NCBI GenBank assembly: GCA_014529385.2 | Contig: CM043964.1 | Coordinates: forward strand, 103,556,587 to 103,620,586 | DNA from: Adiantum capillus-veneris | Lineage: Eukaryota > Streptophyta > Polypodiopsida > Polypodiales > Pteridaceae | Direction: 5' to 3' | Length of the DNA: 64,000 nucleotides | Part shown: positions 22,234 through 32,829 of the stretch, piece by piece | Numbering within the stretch: position 1 is the first letter of the stretch | Layout: each line of letters begins with the position of its first letter | Notes under the pieces: generated by a model | Databases searched by the model: none | What the model was told of the DNA's origin: nothing | Seen by the model: the letters and a program-made list of their open reading frames with translations, nothing else | Position numbers and translations under genes: made by a program

Positions 22234-23225
22234 TGGGTGGGTGGAAAGGGGACAACACCCAAAACCCAAGCAGACTGCCTTTCTATAGCCCAAGATAATC
22301 ACTGCACCCCAATCCACTAGAGTTCACCTTCAAAACTCACACAATTGATAGCAATCCACACAAGTTTGGCCCATTTATGATCGTGCTATAGCACAGACTT
22401 CTCTCTCTTTCTCTCTCACACACACAAAGGACAGGGGAGACACACATCTCTCGAATACCGGCACCAGATTTTGGGAGTAGAGCAAAGAAAAGAGGGGGGA
22501 AAGGAGAAGAAATGGCACCAAATTGGCATGGTTTGCTTCAAATGTGACCAAAAAACCTTTCTACAAAGGCCATAAAAAACCGACTACAACCTTCTTGGCA
22601 TGGCAACCTCGAGCATCAAGAACACTGATAGTCCTGGGTTCAAAGATTATGCACCTCTCCTCCCTGAGAGCACGACAAGTGGCACGAAAAAAAACCTGTG
22701 GTCCAAGCCTTCCTTGGCTCTGAACTGCTCCTCCAAAACAAAAAGCTCCCTTGATAACTCTTCTCCTTCGCCTCCCAATAAGAATGCCTCTCACCATATA
22801 AATACCCCATACAAGCCAGGCTAGTTTTTGCATATGGGCTTATGCACCCACCAGGTGGCATGCTCTTGGCATCCCATCCCTTCAAGGACCTCCAGGTTAA
22901 AAAAAAGAAATATTTCTTCCCCCATTTTGAATGAGCCACTACTCCTGGTCCAAGGTCGGACTAGTAGCCTGTAAAATCACCTTGGAAGCCCTCTGGCCCA
23001 ATTCCCTTCCATATCCTTCAATTTTGTGTATTGTGTTGCATCAAACCATGCTCCCAATTCCCAAAAAAAATGAGAAAAAAACAATTGGCATCTTTCCATC
23101 GTCCACTGATCCCAACTTCTAGCTATAGGATCGAGTCACTCTAAGCTCCTTTTGATGAGCCGTAACTTCACATGGCCTTCACTTGCCGTGCAAAACACAT
23201 AAAAATCATGACAAGGCTTCAAAAA
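22234..23225 (-). mobile_element. E5b 5' LTR, truncated
   Basis: Homologous to 18461-20431 without the extra central block. It starts TGGGTGGGTGG and ends at about 23225 in AAGGCTTCAAAAA, a phrase present at about 19897-19909 of the other LTR. There it joins the E2 gag. The loss of the outer LTR half together with the E2 pol region points to one deletion. Confidence 0.7.
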
Positions 23226-24433
23226 TCACTCTCAATTTCACACCACTTCGGCTCTCCCGAATCAGACCTTACAAGAGGAATCAACCTCTTGACCAAGTCG
23301 TCGATAAGCTTTTCTTGATCAATAGGTGCCGTTGGCTTGGCAATGGACTCACTTATCTGTGAAACACTGTGCTGAGAGGATGTGTCATCTCCTTGACTCT
23401 TTAAGTCCTTTTCTTTGTATGACTTACAGTTATCCACTAGATAAAGAGCTTTTTTGATCAACTCGTTTAGCGTCATCCTCCTTATCATATGCAGATCCTT
23501 CTGAAGGCCCGCATGTCTCATTCCCTGGATAAAGATCAGCATCAGTCGTGCTTGCGTAGGTAATTCCGCTCTCGGACAGAGCTTAACATATCTCTTGAGT
23601 CGTAATCATGCTTTGCGTACTGATTCATCCTCTTTCTGTTTGAATCTATGGATTTGCGAGACCGTGTTGTGAGCAATTCCTTTTGGCGAGAATTCTTCAA
23701 TAAACTCCTCAAACAGCTCATCTAGGGTCTCAAAATCCCATATTTCCACCAAGTCAAACCAAGTAGCTGCATCATCTTCTAGAGTCAATCCAAATCCTAC
23801 AAACTGTGTCGCAAAATCTGAAACTTCCTCTGCTCTAGTCACTCTTCTAAAAGCCGCTACATGATCTCTCGGATCTTCATCTCCGGAGTATTTTCTGTTT
23901 ACCCATTTCTGGACTTGGGATGGTCTAACTCGTCGATTGTCTACAAGTCTAACCAGAGACTCTCCCAATCCTTCTCTCGTTATCGCTCTTAAAGGGAATC
24001 CTGGTGGCTCTCTTCTTGGAATTCCTATAGGAATTCTCATGTTTGGTGGAGGCATTTGTGGTCCTTCATTGACCAAATATCCAGCTCTTTCTAGTACAGT
24101 CTGTGGATTTGTGCTTTCTATAACTCTCTATTCGCGTCCATACTTGTCGACAACTATAGATCTCCATTGACAGTGGACTCCGTATGTGTAGACATATAAG
24201 AGCTTGTAATCCGTTATCTCTTCTAGGTATGGATCTGAGCACCTATAAAGATTGACCTCATTGTCGTCAATGTATCTATATAGTCCTTCACTCTCATGAC
24301 AAATCATCCAAAGTCTCTCAACAAGATGGGTCTTTATCAATTGCAAGTTTGGAAGATCCATTGTGGGAGGATATTCCTCTATCGTCGGGATCTCCAAGCT
24401 TGTGTAAGCTGCGTTTGAATCTAGGGTAGACAT
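23226..24433 (-). pseudogene. E2 gag, 3'-truncated
   Basis: Segments 24433-24128, 24076-23606 and 23542-23226 hold WRSIVVDKYGRE, RPSQVQKWVNRKYSGDEDP, RDHVAAFRRVTRAEEV, DDAATWFDLVEIWDFETLDE, GIAHNTVSQIHRFKQKEDES and LMLIFIQGMRHAGLQKDLHM, which align with E1 gag over their whole length. The protein stops at EPKWCEIE, exactly before the Cys-His cluster, because the sequence is joined there to the E5b LTR. Zinc knuckles, protease and pol are missing. E2 and E1 are thus two lineages of one element family. Confidence 0.87.
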
Positions 24434-26784
24434 GATTTCTGGGCTTAAGAGCTTTTTCTTGGTTCAAGTAGACTTATTCCACTGTGTTCAAGTGCTTTGG
24501 TTAGGGAAAAGTCGAAACTATGTCCAAAACCGCAACCGTTTCATCACAATTCTTGCAATTGTTGCTTTTAGACACCCCTGACTTCCGGATGAATTTTGAG
24601 GCCTCAAACGATGTTTTTTTCAAAGTTGAACTAAATGGTTGCCATTGGCATACATTTAGTTCAAGTTTTGCTCTAAGATCTGTAGAGCAGCTCTCAAGCT
24701 ACGTTTTGATATAAAAACTTTTTCGATCCGATACCGTTTGTGAAAGTTATGGCCAAAACAGTGAAATGCAGTTTAAGAATGGAAGAAGATTTGGGATCTC
24801 TGTGACACTGTGAACACTTCTGTGTGGTTAAAAGCACAGTTGGACCCTAAAACTGGCCTAGAGACATCCTACGCGTAGTATGTCTTTATGCTCAGAATTG
24901 AATAAAATTTGGTCCAGAGACTCTCCTTAAGTCCAGCACACAATGGTATGCTCAGATTTTAATTTGGACCTAAAAATGGACTTGAGACATCCTACGCGTA
25001 GGATGTATTTTTTCTCAGAATGACTTCAAATTGTCACCCCAGCTTCTCCTTGATGTGCTGATCAGAGTGGTGTGTTCATAGGTTGGTTTGGAGTCCTAAA
25101 TCAAGCTGGAGACATCCTACGCGTAGGATGTCTTTTTGCTCTGTTTCAACTCAAACTTGCACTGTAGCTTCCCCTTGATGTGCTAAACTCACAGCCATTT
25201 TTACTTTTTGATTCTAACACCTATAGGTTGGTCAAATGATCAACAATCTGTTTCAAAAGCCTGATGTCTGTTCTGATGAATTCCTAAGTCAAATCAACTC
25301 CAATTTGGACCAAAATTGACTAGGAGGCTTGCCTAAGGCTATATGACAGCATGGTATGGTCACAGTAAAATTTTGGTTTCAGAATTATGCCTTAGACATC
25401 CTACGCGTAGTATGTCTAACTGCTCAGAATTACCCCAAATTTGAACCACAGACTCTCCTTAAGGTGCTGATCACAGTGGTATGCTCAAAATTAAGTTTGG
25501 AGTGCAAAATCACACATATGACATCCTACGCGTAGGATGTCTTTTTGGTCTGTTTAACCCCAGACTTGTCCCACAGCTTCCCCTTGATGTCAGTAACCCA
25601 GTGGTATGCTTAGATTTTGGTTTGGATTTCAAAAGTCCCAAATTTTAGCTGTTCTTGCTTTTTGTCAGTCCAAAAACGCTAAAGTCTGTTCAATCTTCAC
25701 TTTCACTGACCCAAATGAGATGAAATTTATCACATGCACTCAATACCACATTTAGAACATGCCTATGGAGTCATCCTATGGTTTGGTCTCAAAATTAGTC
25801 CTTGGACACAATTTGGGTAGGATGTCTGGCAATTCTCGTCTTTTGGCTTTGATATGTCAAAATTTGGTCAAATTTCCACTTTCCAGGTGAAAATAGGGTA
25901 AAACCTATCTTCTGAACACACTGGTCACCTCATATTTTCCAAAAAGTGCACAGATCACCCTGTAGACATCCTACGCATAGTATGTCTACTGCTGATTTTT
26001 TCAGACTGAAGTGTCCCTGATGCTTCCTTATGCTCTCAGCAAGTGCAAGTATGCTTCACAATTGCAAAAACATGCAAAAATCACTCAATTTAAGCCTTTT
26101 CTGACTCCGCCTTTTGGCTTTTGGTCAACAAAAATAGGGAAAAACACTCAAGTCAATATGTTACTAGGGTAAAACCTACCCTCTGAACCCACTGGTGCAG
26201 TCAAAATTTTCAAATTTGGTCTCTAGAACCCCCTTGAGACATCCTACGCGTAGGATGTCTGTGTTTACAGAATTGCAGGTTTTCTTCACAGAACCCTTGC
26301 AAATGCTCTTTTATATGCACAACATCAGTCAGTCATACAAAAATATCCACAAAAGCTTGTTTAATGCATTTTTACCCTCAAAAGCACACTTTTCCGTGAT
26401 TTCAAATGCAATCAAGCACTTTAGCAAATAATTCAGTGTTGAATAGCTCTAGATCAGAATCGGATCACTTACCTAAAGCTACTCCTACAAATCATATGGG
26501 GTTTTGCATCTATGAGTAGAAAAACGCTTCACTGCCACACACAGACTAGTAAACGCTTTTATCACCTCACAAATCACTCGACCACCAACAACTACTCTAA
26601 TCCTCAGATCCTATTTAAACCTATCTAGTCGCAGACCCTTGGCAAGACACACGCTTCCTGGCTATCCACTTGATCGCGGAATATCCTCTTCCGGATCCAC
26701 TTAAGAAAAATTCTTTCTTTAGCCGAAACTAAATCAAGCAACCATCACACGAGTGTTAGTAGGAAACCTACTTAGGTCCTTGTG
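24434..26784 (-). other. E2 5' leader, no genes
   Basis: About 2.3 kb without coding sequence. It contains the palindrome array and repeated phrases such as CTTCCCCTTGATGTGCTAA (variants near 25044, 25165 and 25570). These indicate a leader grown by tandem duplication. Short open frames in it are not convincing. Confidence 0.75.
24862..26260 (-). repeat. E2 leader palindrome array (ACATCCTA-CGCG-TAGGATGT)
   Basis: The core ACATCCTACGCGTAGGATGT is a perfect 20-bp palindrome, extending to 22 or 24 bp at the best sites. Perfect copies lie at 24987-25006 (20 bp), 25110-25133 (24 bp), 25520-25541 (22 bp) and 26237-26260 (24 bp). Imperfect copies are at 24862-24885, 25394-25417 and 25964-25987, and a decayed one lies near 25804-25827. 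Spacings are about 123-126 or 273-284 bp, with one of 160. As RNA each could form a 10-bp stem with a CGCG loop. Confidence 0.95.
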
Positions 26785-26802
26785 TCCCCGACAGCGGCGC
26801 CA
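26785..26802 (-). other. E2 primer binding site
   Basis: The minus strand reads TGGCGCCGCTGTCGGGGA, a two-base variant of the E1 site, again matching tRNA-Asp and lying one base from the LTR. Confidence 0.9.
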
Positions 26803-27153
26803 ATGTTGGACGGGAAGTCTCACACACCCATGAAGTGCATGCAAACACTACCTAGATCAACATAATGTCAATCGAGGACACAGATGACACGATAGGCACA
26901 CGGAGGAAATCTCTTAAGCTTGTCAGGCTGAGACCATCCTACACATACAACACTCTGGAAGGCCAACTAAACCACAATCAAGAACCTCACTGCCCTCAAC
27001 TACACCACCTAGCCACATACACACATACGGAAGGTAACTCACCTAATCATGCCAGATTCATACGAAACTTAAGGAACACCATCCCCTCACTAGGATACAC
27101 CTGTCCCTAAGCTTCTACACTCAAAACCCTCACTCTAAACCCGTCTGCGAAAA

Positions 27154-27165
27154 ACGCGTAGGATG
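27154..27165 (-). promoter_or_regulatory. E2 LTR copy of the leader palindrome (half)
   Basis: ACGCGTAGGATG is the core and right arm of E2's own palindrome, 350 bp from the inner LTR edge. The E1 LTR has its own palindrome half at the homologous position (335 bp). Confidence 0.75.
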
Positions 27166-27521
27166 ACAGAGCAAAATTTTGAAAGTGCTCAAAACTGAAA
27201 TTTACGAGTACCTATGCGTAGCTTACATCGCCACGATTCTATAGACTACTAGCATGCAGAAAACAGGCATCGTTTGATACACTTACGGCCACAAATAGCT
27301 CGTAGATGTGTCGGCGTGTGCGCTTCGTCTCGCGTGGAATGCTTGGCGTTGTCACGTAGCTCTCCTCGAGCCTAAAGCAATGGTGCAGTCGGATCTCCAA
27401 TGTGTTGAGCGAGCAGGGCGTAGCAAGAGGATGAAGCTCACACTCACTCTCTTTCTCTCTCCCACACAATAGACGGCAGTGCTAAGTTTTGATTATGATA
27501 AAAAGTCCCTTTTACAAAATG

Positions 27522-27556
27522 ACCTAGGTACCTTATATACTAAGGCTACCTTAGGT
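27522..27556 (-). promoter_or_regulatory. E2 LTR TATA box inside an inverted repeat
   Basis: ACCTAGGTACCTTA and TAAGGCTACCTTAGGT flank TATAC. The arms pair with two single-base bulges. On the minus strand the centre reads GTATATAAGG, a TATA box. Placement matches that in E1. Confidence 0.65.
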
Positions 27557-27688
27557 TTAACCAAAATTGGGGTTGAAAGGGTCAAATGGCTTTGTATTTA
27601 CAATCTGGAAGTGCCATTGCACCCCGACTTCTGAAACTAGAATAACTACTCATTTCAAATGACGTTTATAGCCATAATCCGCAGCATT

Positions 27689-28159
27689 TTATACTCGCAA
27701 AAGATAAGACTTTGGTACGAAACTTGAGTTATGTTGTGTTGTTGACCTAGCGGTCAACACACTAGGATCGTGTGCCCCCCAAGGTGTCCAAGGTGTGCCA
27801 AGAGGTGTGTCGAGAGGTGTGCCTGGGTAAGACGGGGGTCGTGAGCGAGGAGGGGTCGAAGCATTTTTGGACCCTCCTCCATAGCAACCACCACCTCCAC
27901 CTGACGATCGCCGAGATCGGCGAGTGTGCCTGTGTTGCGGAGATGAGGACGTACCCGCCTCTACCCCACCCCTAGGTGTCGAAGCGGCCGTGATGGGAGA
28001 AGAAGGCGTCGTACCCATAGGCGTAGTTTCCGTGCCTCTGGCTACCCAGTACTGAGAAGCCTCTGCCATCTGAGCAAGCATCATCCGTGTAACGAAGCCC
28101 ATGAATGCATCTGCACTCATGGAAGCGGGATCTGGAATCTCGTCTGCCATACTAAAGTC
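27689..28159 (-). pseudogene. CACTA transposon last exon (Pro/Thr/Gly-rich)
   Basis: A likely 3' splice acceptor (TTTGTGCAG/G on the minus strand) lies at 28160. The frame downstream reads DFSMADEIPDPASM, a Gly/Arg/Ser-rich stretch and Thr-Pro repeats (GTPLDTPLGTPWTPWG). Its end runs into the E2 LTR at 27759, so the true C-terminus is lost. Similar low-complexity tails occur in plant CACTA transposase genes, but I cannot assign a domain. Confidence 0.45.
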
Positions 28160-28257
28160 CTGCACAAAGAAAGTAAAATAAAGCGTCAGAACACAGTTGT
28201 TTAAATTAACTTTAAGCTTAATTTTAAATCAAAGTCTTCACACAAACACTTACAGGC

Positions 28258-30985
28258 CTAGGCCTCGACGAGTGAGGCATCATTGATAAGATCTTGCACC
28301 GTATCATCGTCTATCTCTAATTGCAAACATAACACTGCCCCAACTCGTTCTGGCAGATTGTCTTCATCCATTGCATCTTCATCTACAAGTGTCAATTCTG
28401 GCTCGTCTGCATCATCCCTCGTATATCTATCAGCTTCCTCTGCCATACCTTCTTCCATCTCATCTAATGTCACAGTAGTATGGTTCTCTAACTGACTTTC
28501 CTCAAGGAGATCTTGCCCTTCAAATACTTGTTTATTTCTTGGAGCAACCTGAACCACAAACCACCATTGTCGCTCTCGAGGGTCCGGTACAAAGACCACT
28601 TGCTCGCAATGTTCGGGGAGAGCAAATGTGTCGCTCGCATCTGTCCAAGTCTTTGTAGAATCTATTTGCACAAGTTTGTTTTCATCTCTGCGTACCGTTG
28701 CATTGCGACCAGAAGTAATCACCTTGAACCACTTCACATCCAACAAAAACATCTCAAACCGCCGGAAGCTTACTTTCAGGATATCTGACACCAGACCACA
28801 GTAATCCAAGTTGTTAGTGCTCTCATTCGTGTCTCTAGCACTGGCCCTGCTCTTTTGCATGAAACTAATCATTACCCCACCGTCAAACGTGTTTCTTCTG
28901 CTGTCAATTTGTTGTGTTCTGAAATGCTTTCCATGCGACCACAGTGCCATGTATGTATGATACTTCCAGTCACATCCAATAGCCAGCTCTTCCTCTTCTA
29001 GAGATATGGGTTCTCCGATCTGTCGAGCTGCTCTCACTGTCTTGTCCAACCATGCCATTGTAGGGAATTCAGGTAGAGGAGCGAGATAGTCTGGCAAGGG
29101 TAAGCCTCTAGTCGTTCGACTTCGCCTGAAATCCTATCGCTCTAGATTGCGTCTCTCTTTCTCTTCTTCGTACCTTTCAAGCCATTTTTGCATCGGCGCT
29201 GAATTTAGTATACAAAACTTCATGATCTTTTCTCGCATGGTCAGGTTCATTTTCTTCAGCACCCCTTGCCCTTGCGGCTCCTCTCCCACCAGTCTTGCAT
29301 CCTCCTCATCGCTCCACAGTCGAGGCATTTCTGGGTCAGAAACGGATAGAAATTCGGTTGTCAATACAAGAGACTCTTGCACCAGCCATCCTTCTGCCAT
29401 GCTCCCCTCTGGACGCTCTTTTTGGCAAACAAAACCCTTAAGTGTTTTCATGAACCGCTCTAGAAAGAACATCCAACAGCTGTGGACTGTACGTGCCACT
29501 GCAACCTCATCTACTACATGGACGAGCAAGTGTATTTGGATAGTTAGGCAGCTCCTGGGTAGATACTTCTCAATCATGCAAATTGCCTCAATGGAGTTAG
29601 CCCTTGCGACTGCAATAGATTCCTCCCGTATCTCCTTGGAAGAGATCCACCGCACTAGCTCTGAAATCTTGTATATGCAGGTCCGCACTTCCTCCGTTAA
29701 ACACCCCTTGATTGCAATTGGAAGAATGAATTGCAAGAACTTATGCCAGTCGTGTGATTTCAACCTTGAAAGTTGATCGTCATGGGTGAATGCTGTCTTG
29801 AGACATCACATATATCCTGTTGGCATCCTGAACTCTGAAATCACCCTTTTCACTTGTCGCTCTTCGTTTTTTAGCAATACCCATGGCGCTCTTGGAAGTT
29901 TTTTTTGACCAGCTGCATTGGTGAAAGGCCACAGCTCTGGCATCTTTCCAACCGACTGCAAATCATCTCGTGAAGCTCGATTGTCTTTCATTCCCATGAT
30001 TGCTTCCAGAGGAGCTCTCCCACATTCTTGAATATATGCATTGGATCCAGCAAATGGTTAATTAGTAGATCACCCCAGTACGGCAATGTATGGAGAATGG
30101 ACAAACGTTTCATTCCTGGAACAGGTTGCCCCTCATGTTGCTCCCATCGGCGACGCCACTCTTGTACATGCATAGGACAACATTCGACGTGACCAAGCTG
30201 GCCTTCGCGCAAGTGATGGCCATTTGGAAGATAACGGTGGTGGCCTTGATAAATTGTCTTTCGAAGAGAGGTAGAATAGCACACATCCAAAGACTGCCCG
30301 CAAATTGGACATGCATTGTATCCCAAAGTTGTTAGTCCTGCATATATCAAAGCATGAATCAGGCCAAGGCAAAGGGCTTGAGAATAGCAAGAATTTTGTA
30401 AATCAATAACCATTACCAGAACTCCGACCACATCACCGTTGCAATCAAAAAATCTCTTTTGTAAATTACGTACCTAAACAAAGCAGTGACGCTTGCATCT
30501 GACCACCCATACACTGACTGAAGATTCAAAAACGCCAGACAAGTACGAAGCATAGATATTTTGGCGCCTTCATAGATTGTTAGACGTGCCAACTTCCTCA
30601 ACATGTCTTCAGGAGATAGGCGCATGGCTTCTGGTGCTGCTTCATTCGCGTTCTCCTCACTTGTCTGAAAGAAGGCATCCAGCATCTCCTCCATGCCGTC
30701 GTCTTCTGTCTGTAAGCCCTTTTCTGCTTCCATCCGTGGCTCTATATTGGTCGGACCTTCACACATAATCTTTGTTCTCTCTCTCTCAGATGTAGGTTCT
30801 ATGTCACAGAAATCAATGCCAGTTCCGTAGGAGTCGTATCGCAGATTCTGTACGGTTTCTCTTGCAAACTCTCCGTACTTGTGCACATGCTCATTACATA
30901 TCCTATGCTTGCGCAGGATTTGATACTTGCAGAGCGTGCACAAGCATGCAATCTTTTCCTCCATGTTAGTTGATGACGTTGCCAT
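28258..30985 (-). pseudogene. TNP2-like transposase, broken
   Basis: The N-terminal exon (30985-30474) starts MATSSTNMEEKIACLC and ends at a good donor (GTACGT). A 136-bp intron ends TATATGCAG at 30338. Exon 2 has YNACPICGQS, GHHRYLPNGHHLR, and LLDPMHIFKNV, the Transposase_21 signature. After a one-base shift near 29995 comes MGMKDNRASRDDLQ, with LWPFTNAAGQ. Then, after a TGA near 29815, KSHDWHKFLQFILPIAIKG, IQIHLLVHVVDEV and WMFFLERFMKTLKGFV mark DUF4218. After a TAG near 29134 follow YCGLVSDILKVSF and VKWFKV (DUF4216). Another TAG at 28258 precedes a likely donor (GTAAGTG). Transposase would bind and cut the element ends; this copy cannot make it whole. Confidence 0.85.
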
Positions 30986-31006
30986 CTACAATGATTATGA
31001 ATGTTG

Positions 31007-31011
<5 letters not shown>

Positions 31012-31040
<29 letters not shown>
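31012..31040. repeat. (TA)n microsatellite
   Basis: About 14 TA units just upstream of the transposase start codon. Confidence 0.95.
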
Positions 31041-31083
31041 CTCCTCACAATGTAAACTACCTCGCATTCTCTAGTCTTGCCCA

Positions 31084-31119
31084 ATCTCCGTACACCTCGG
31101 TCCAGAGGTGTACGGAGAT
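31084..31119. repeat. Perfect 15-bp inverted repeat, 6-nt loop
   Basis: ATCTCCGTACACCTC and its exact complement flank GGTCCA, about 100 bp upstream of the transposase start. It could form a hairpin in DNA or RNA. No known function. Confidence 0.92.
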
Positions 31120-31604
31120 CAGGACCACCGGGTCAAAATCTCGTCTTTATTGGTCAAATCCTATATGGGTAGACACATACGTGCACTCCCAGGTGTACAT
31201 GGCAATGCATGCAGCAGACAAAACCCCTTTGCCTCTTTTAGTTCCATAGTTTCTTCTATGTCTACGAACCCATCTGCCTCCATTCCGAGGTAGCCTGTCA
31301 GAGAAAGCTTTCCAATGCCGCTCTTGATGAATCATATATTAAAGCATGAACTTTTTTTTCATTTTTGTAATGTTCCGTCTGTTTGCAATTTTTTGCACAG
31401 GTTTTTCCAAGGATATTATGCCCATCCTAGTGTTTTTTTCACCACATGCACAAGCCATGGAAGTTCTCAGTCCAATGAAAGTTTTCTACTTGATTGTAAA
31501 CCGGACGGGGCCTCTATGTCCAAGCCAGAAGATAATTTGGAGATGGATGAGCAACTTGAGAAAGATTCAGAAGCCTTGCATGGTTCTTGCTCAAAAAAGC
31601 GATC

Positions 31605-31746
31605 TCGATATCTCTTTCTCTCTCGATCTCACTCTCGCTATCTCTCTTTCTCTCTCTCTCTCTCTCGATCTCGCTCTCGCTATCTCTCTTTCTCTCTCTA
31701 TTTCCTTATTTTCCTATCTCTCTCTCTGTTTCGCTCTTCACTTCCC

Positions 31747-31819
<73 letters not shown>

Positions 31820-31842
31820 CTCTCTTTCTCTATCTCTCTATT

Positions 31843-31880
<38 letters not shown>

Positions 31881-31895
31881 TACACACACACACAC

Positions 31896-31945
<50 letters not shown>

Positions 31946-31960
31946 TACACACACACACAC

Positions 31961-31998
<38 letters not shown>

Positions 31999-32019
31999 TT
32001 CCTACACACACACACACAC

Positions 32020-32081
<62 letters not shown>

Positions 32082-32098
32082 TACACACACACACACAC

Positions 32099-32154
<56 letters not shown>

Positions 32155-32190
32155 TACACACACACACACACGATGTAGAGAGAGAGAGAG
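31605..32190. repeat. Large compound CT / TA / CA microsatellite block
   Basis: Starts with TCTCGATCTCGCT-type degenerate CT, then CT, a (TA)n run (about 31779-31818), and at least four higher-order units made of a long CT run, TTTCCTA, and a CA run. The units differ by one or two bases at the CT/CA joint. Long open frames across it are only Ser-Leu or Arg-Glu runs. Confidence 0.95.
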
Positions 32191-32303
32191 AGGGGTTGGG
32201 GGGGGCATAATACCTGCGCAGCAGGTGAAGGCCAAGATTTGAGCAGAGCGCAGGAGAAAATGGCCCCTGCTGCTCGCGGGTTTTGCTTTTTTCCCCCAAT
32301 TTT

Positions 32304-32440
32304 TTTGGCGTCGCTATATGCGTCGATATACGCGTGGGAAATAAAGCCTTTCCACGTGTATATCGACGCACAATGCGACGCGTATATCAACGCGTATATC
32401 GACGCCTACTAATTTCGTCGATATACGCGCGTCGATATCT
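32304..32440 (-). repeat. CACTA subterminal repeats (CGTCGATATACGCG)
   Basis: At least five copies of CGTCGATATACGCG or its complement CGCGTATATCGACG, with small changes, lie within 150 bp of the element end. Two oppositely oriented copies at about 32314-32366 form a near-perfect hairpin with arms of about 22 bp around a 6-7 nt loop. In En/Spm elements short subterminal motifs of this kind bind the TNPA protein; applying that here is inference. Confidence 0.85.
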
Positions 32441-32614
32441 CCATGTTGTGTTGTAGTGTATAGTATAAAGAAGTTACAGGAGGAATATCTCATCAAATTA
32501 TCTATCAAGGATACCTACTTACTCCAAAAATCCTTATTTTTGGGTAAAAAAGGAAAAAAGAAGATTATTCAATTAAACTTCTAATCGATTAAGTCTTTTA
32601 TAAGGCTGTCGAAC

Positions 32615-32776
32615 ATGGCTCCAAAGAGAACCAGGAGAAATCCTCTTACCGAGGAAGAGGCTGTTAGCAACAAAAGAAATAAAGCCACTAATGACCATGA
32701 GGCTGGGCCTAGCCATAGGCCAACGGAGGAAAATCTACGGGCTCCCGCCCAACAACACATGGACGAGCAGTCCCAG
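32615..32776 (+). CDS. Small basic ORF, unknown
   Basis: MAPKRTRRNPLTEEEAVSNK continues to about residue 54 (MDEQSQ), where CAGGTGGAT could be a splice donor. The N-terminus is basic and reminiscent of first exons of plant retroelement or transposon proteins, but I cannot name it. It lies just outside the CACTA end and may be part of an older element. Confidence 0.25.
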
Positions 32777-32829
32777 GTGGATTTCTATTTTGTTCACTTA
32801 AAATATTTTAAAGTTCATTTTTAAGTTAG

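Larger units (their letters stand above)
18461..23225 (-). mobile_element. E5b: gag-only LTR element, nested in E5a and truncated
   Basis: Two direct copies of one long LTR (18461-20431 and 22234-23225) flank about 1.8 kb that encodes only gag-like protein. Matching phrases include CACTGCACTCCAATCCACTAG at about 18535 and its near-copy at about 22305, and the TATA-bearing ACCATATAAATACCCC in both. The left edge (TGGATGAGGG at 18461) lies inside the E5a integrase, so E5b inserted there. The right LTR is cut at about 23225, where the sequence jumps into the gag of E2, so no target duplication can be checked. E6 belongs to the same family. Confidence 0.72.
23226..27759 (-). mobile_element. E2: truncated Ty3/gypsy relative of E1
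   Basis: On the minus strand this comprises a 5' LTR, tRNA-Asp-type primer site, 2.3-kb leader with a palindrome array, and the first part of gag. Pol and the 3' LTR are lost at the 23226 junction. The LTR, primer site, gag and leader layout correspond to E1. Confidence 0.85.
26804..27759 (-). mobile_element. E2 5' LTR
   Basis: 956 bp, TG at the inner end and CA at the outer end. It aligns with the E1 LTR, including CTTGTCAGGCTGAGACCA, the region with the palindrome half-copy (27154-27165), the CT run near 27442-27468 and the TATA inverted repeat. The outer end is judged from the GGTCAACA terminus only, since no second copy is present. Confidence 0.8.
27765..32458 (-). mobile_element. CACTA (En/Spm-type) DNA transposon
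   Basis: A TNP2-type transposase gene on the minus strand is followed upstream by a subterminal repeat region and an end in TAGTG at 32454-32458, so the element begins CACTACAACACAACATGG on its own strand. The opposite terminal repeat is not visible and was probably removed by the E2 insertion. The three bases after the end are TAT, matching the usual 3-bp target duplication only in length. Confidence 0.75.

Noticed and set aside
24862-26260. CRISPR-like array
   Set aside because: Repeats are palindromes with irregular, long, related spacers in a plant retroelement leader; no cas genes.
27760-27764. CACTA directly after the E2 LTR as the left end of the CACTA transposon
   Set aside because: The element's other end reads CACTACAACACAACATGG, but here CACTAGGATCG follows and no subterminal repeats are present. 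It also lies inside the transposase reading frame. Likely coincidence or E2's target duplication.
31315-32235. Frames of 200-290 residues across the 32-kb microsatellite block
   Set aside because: Dipeptide runs from CT, TA and CA repeats; present in several frames and both strands.
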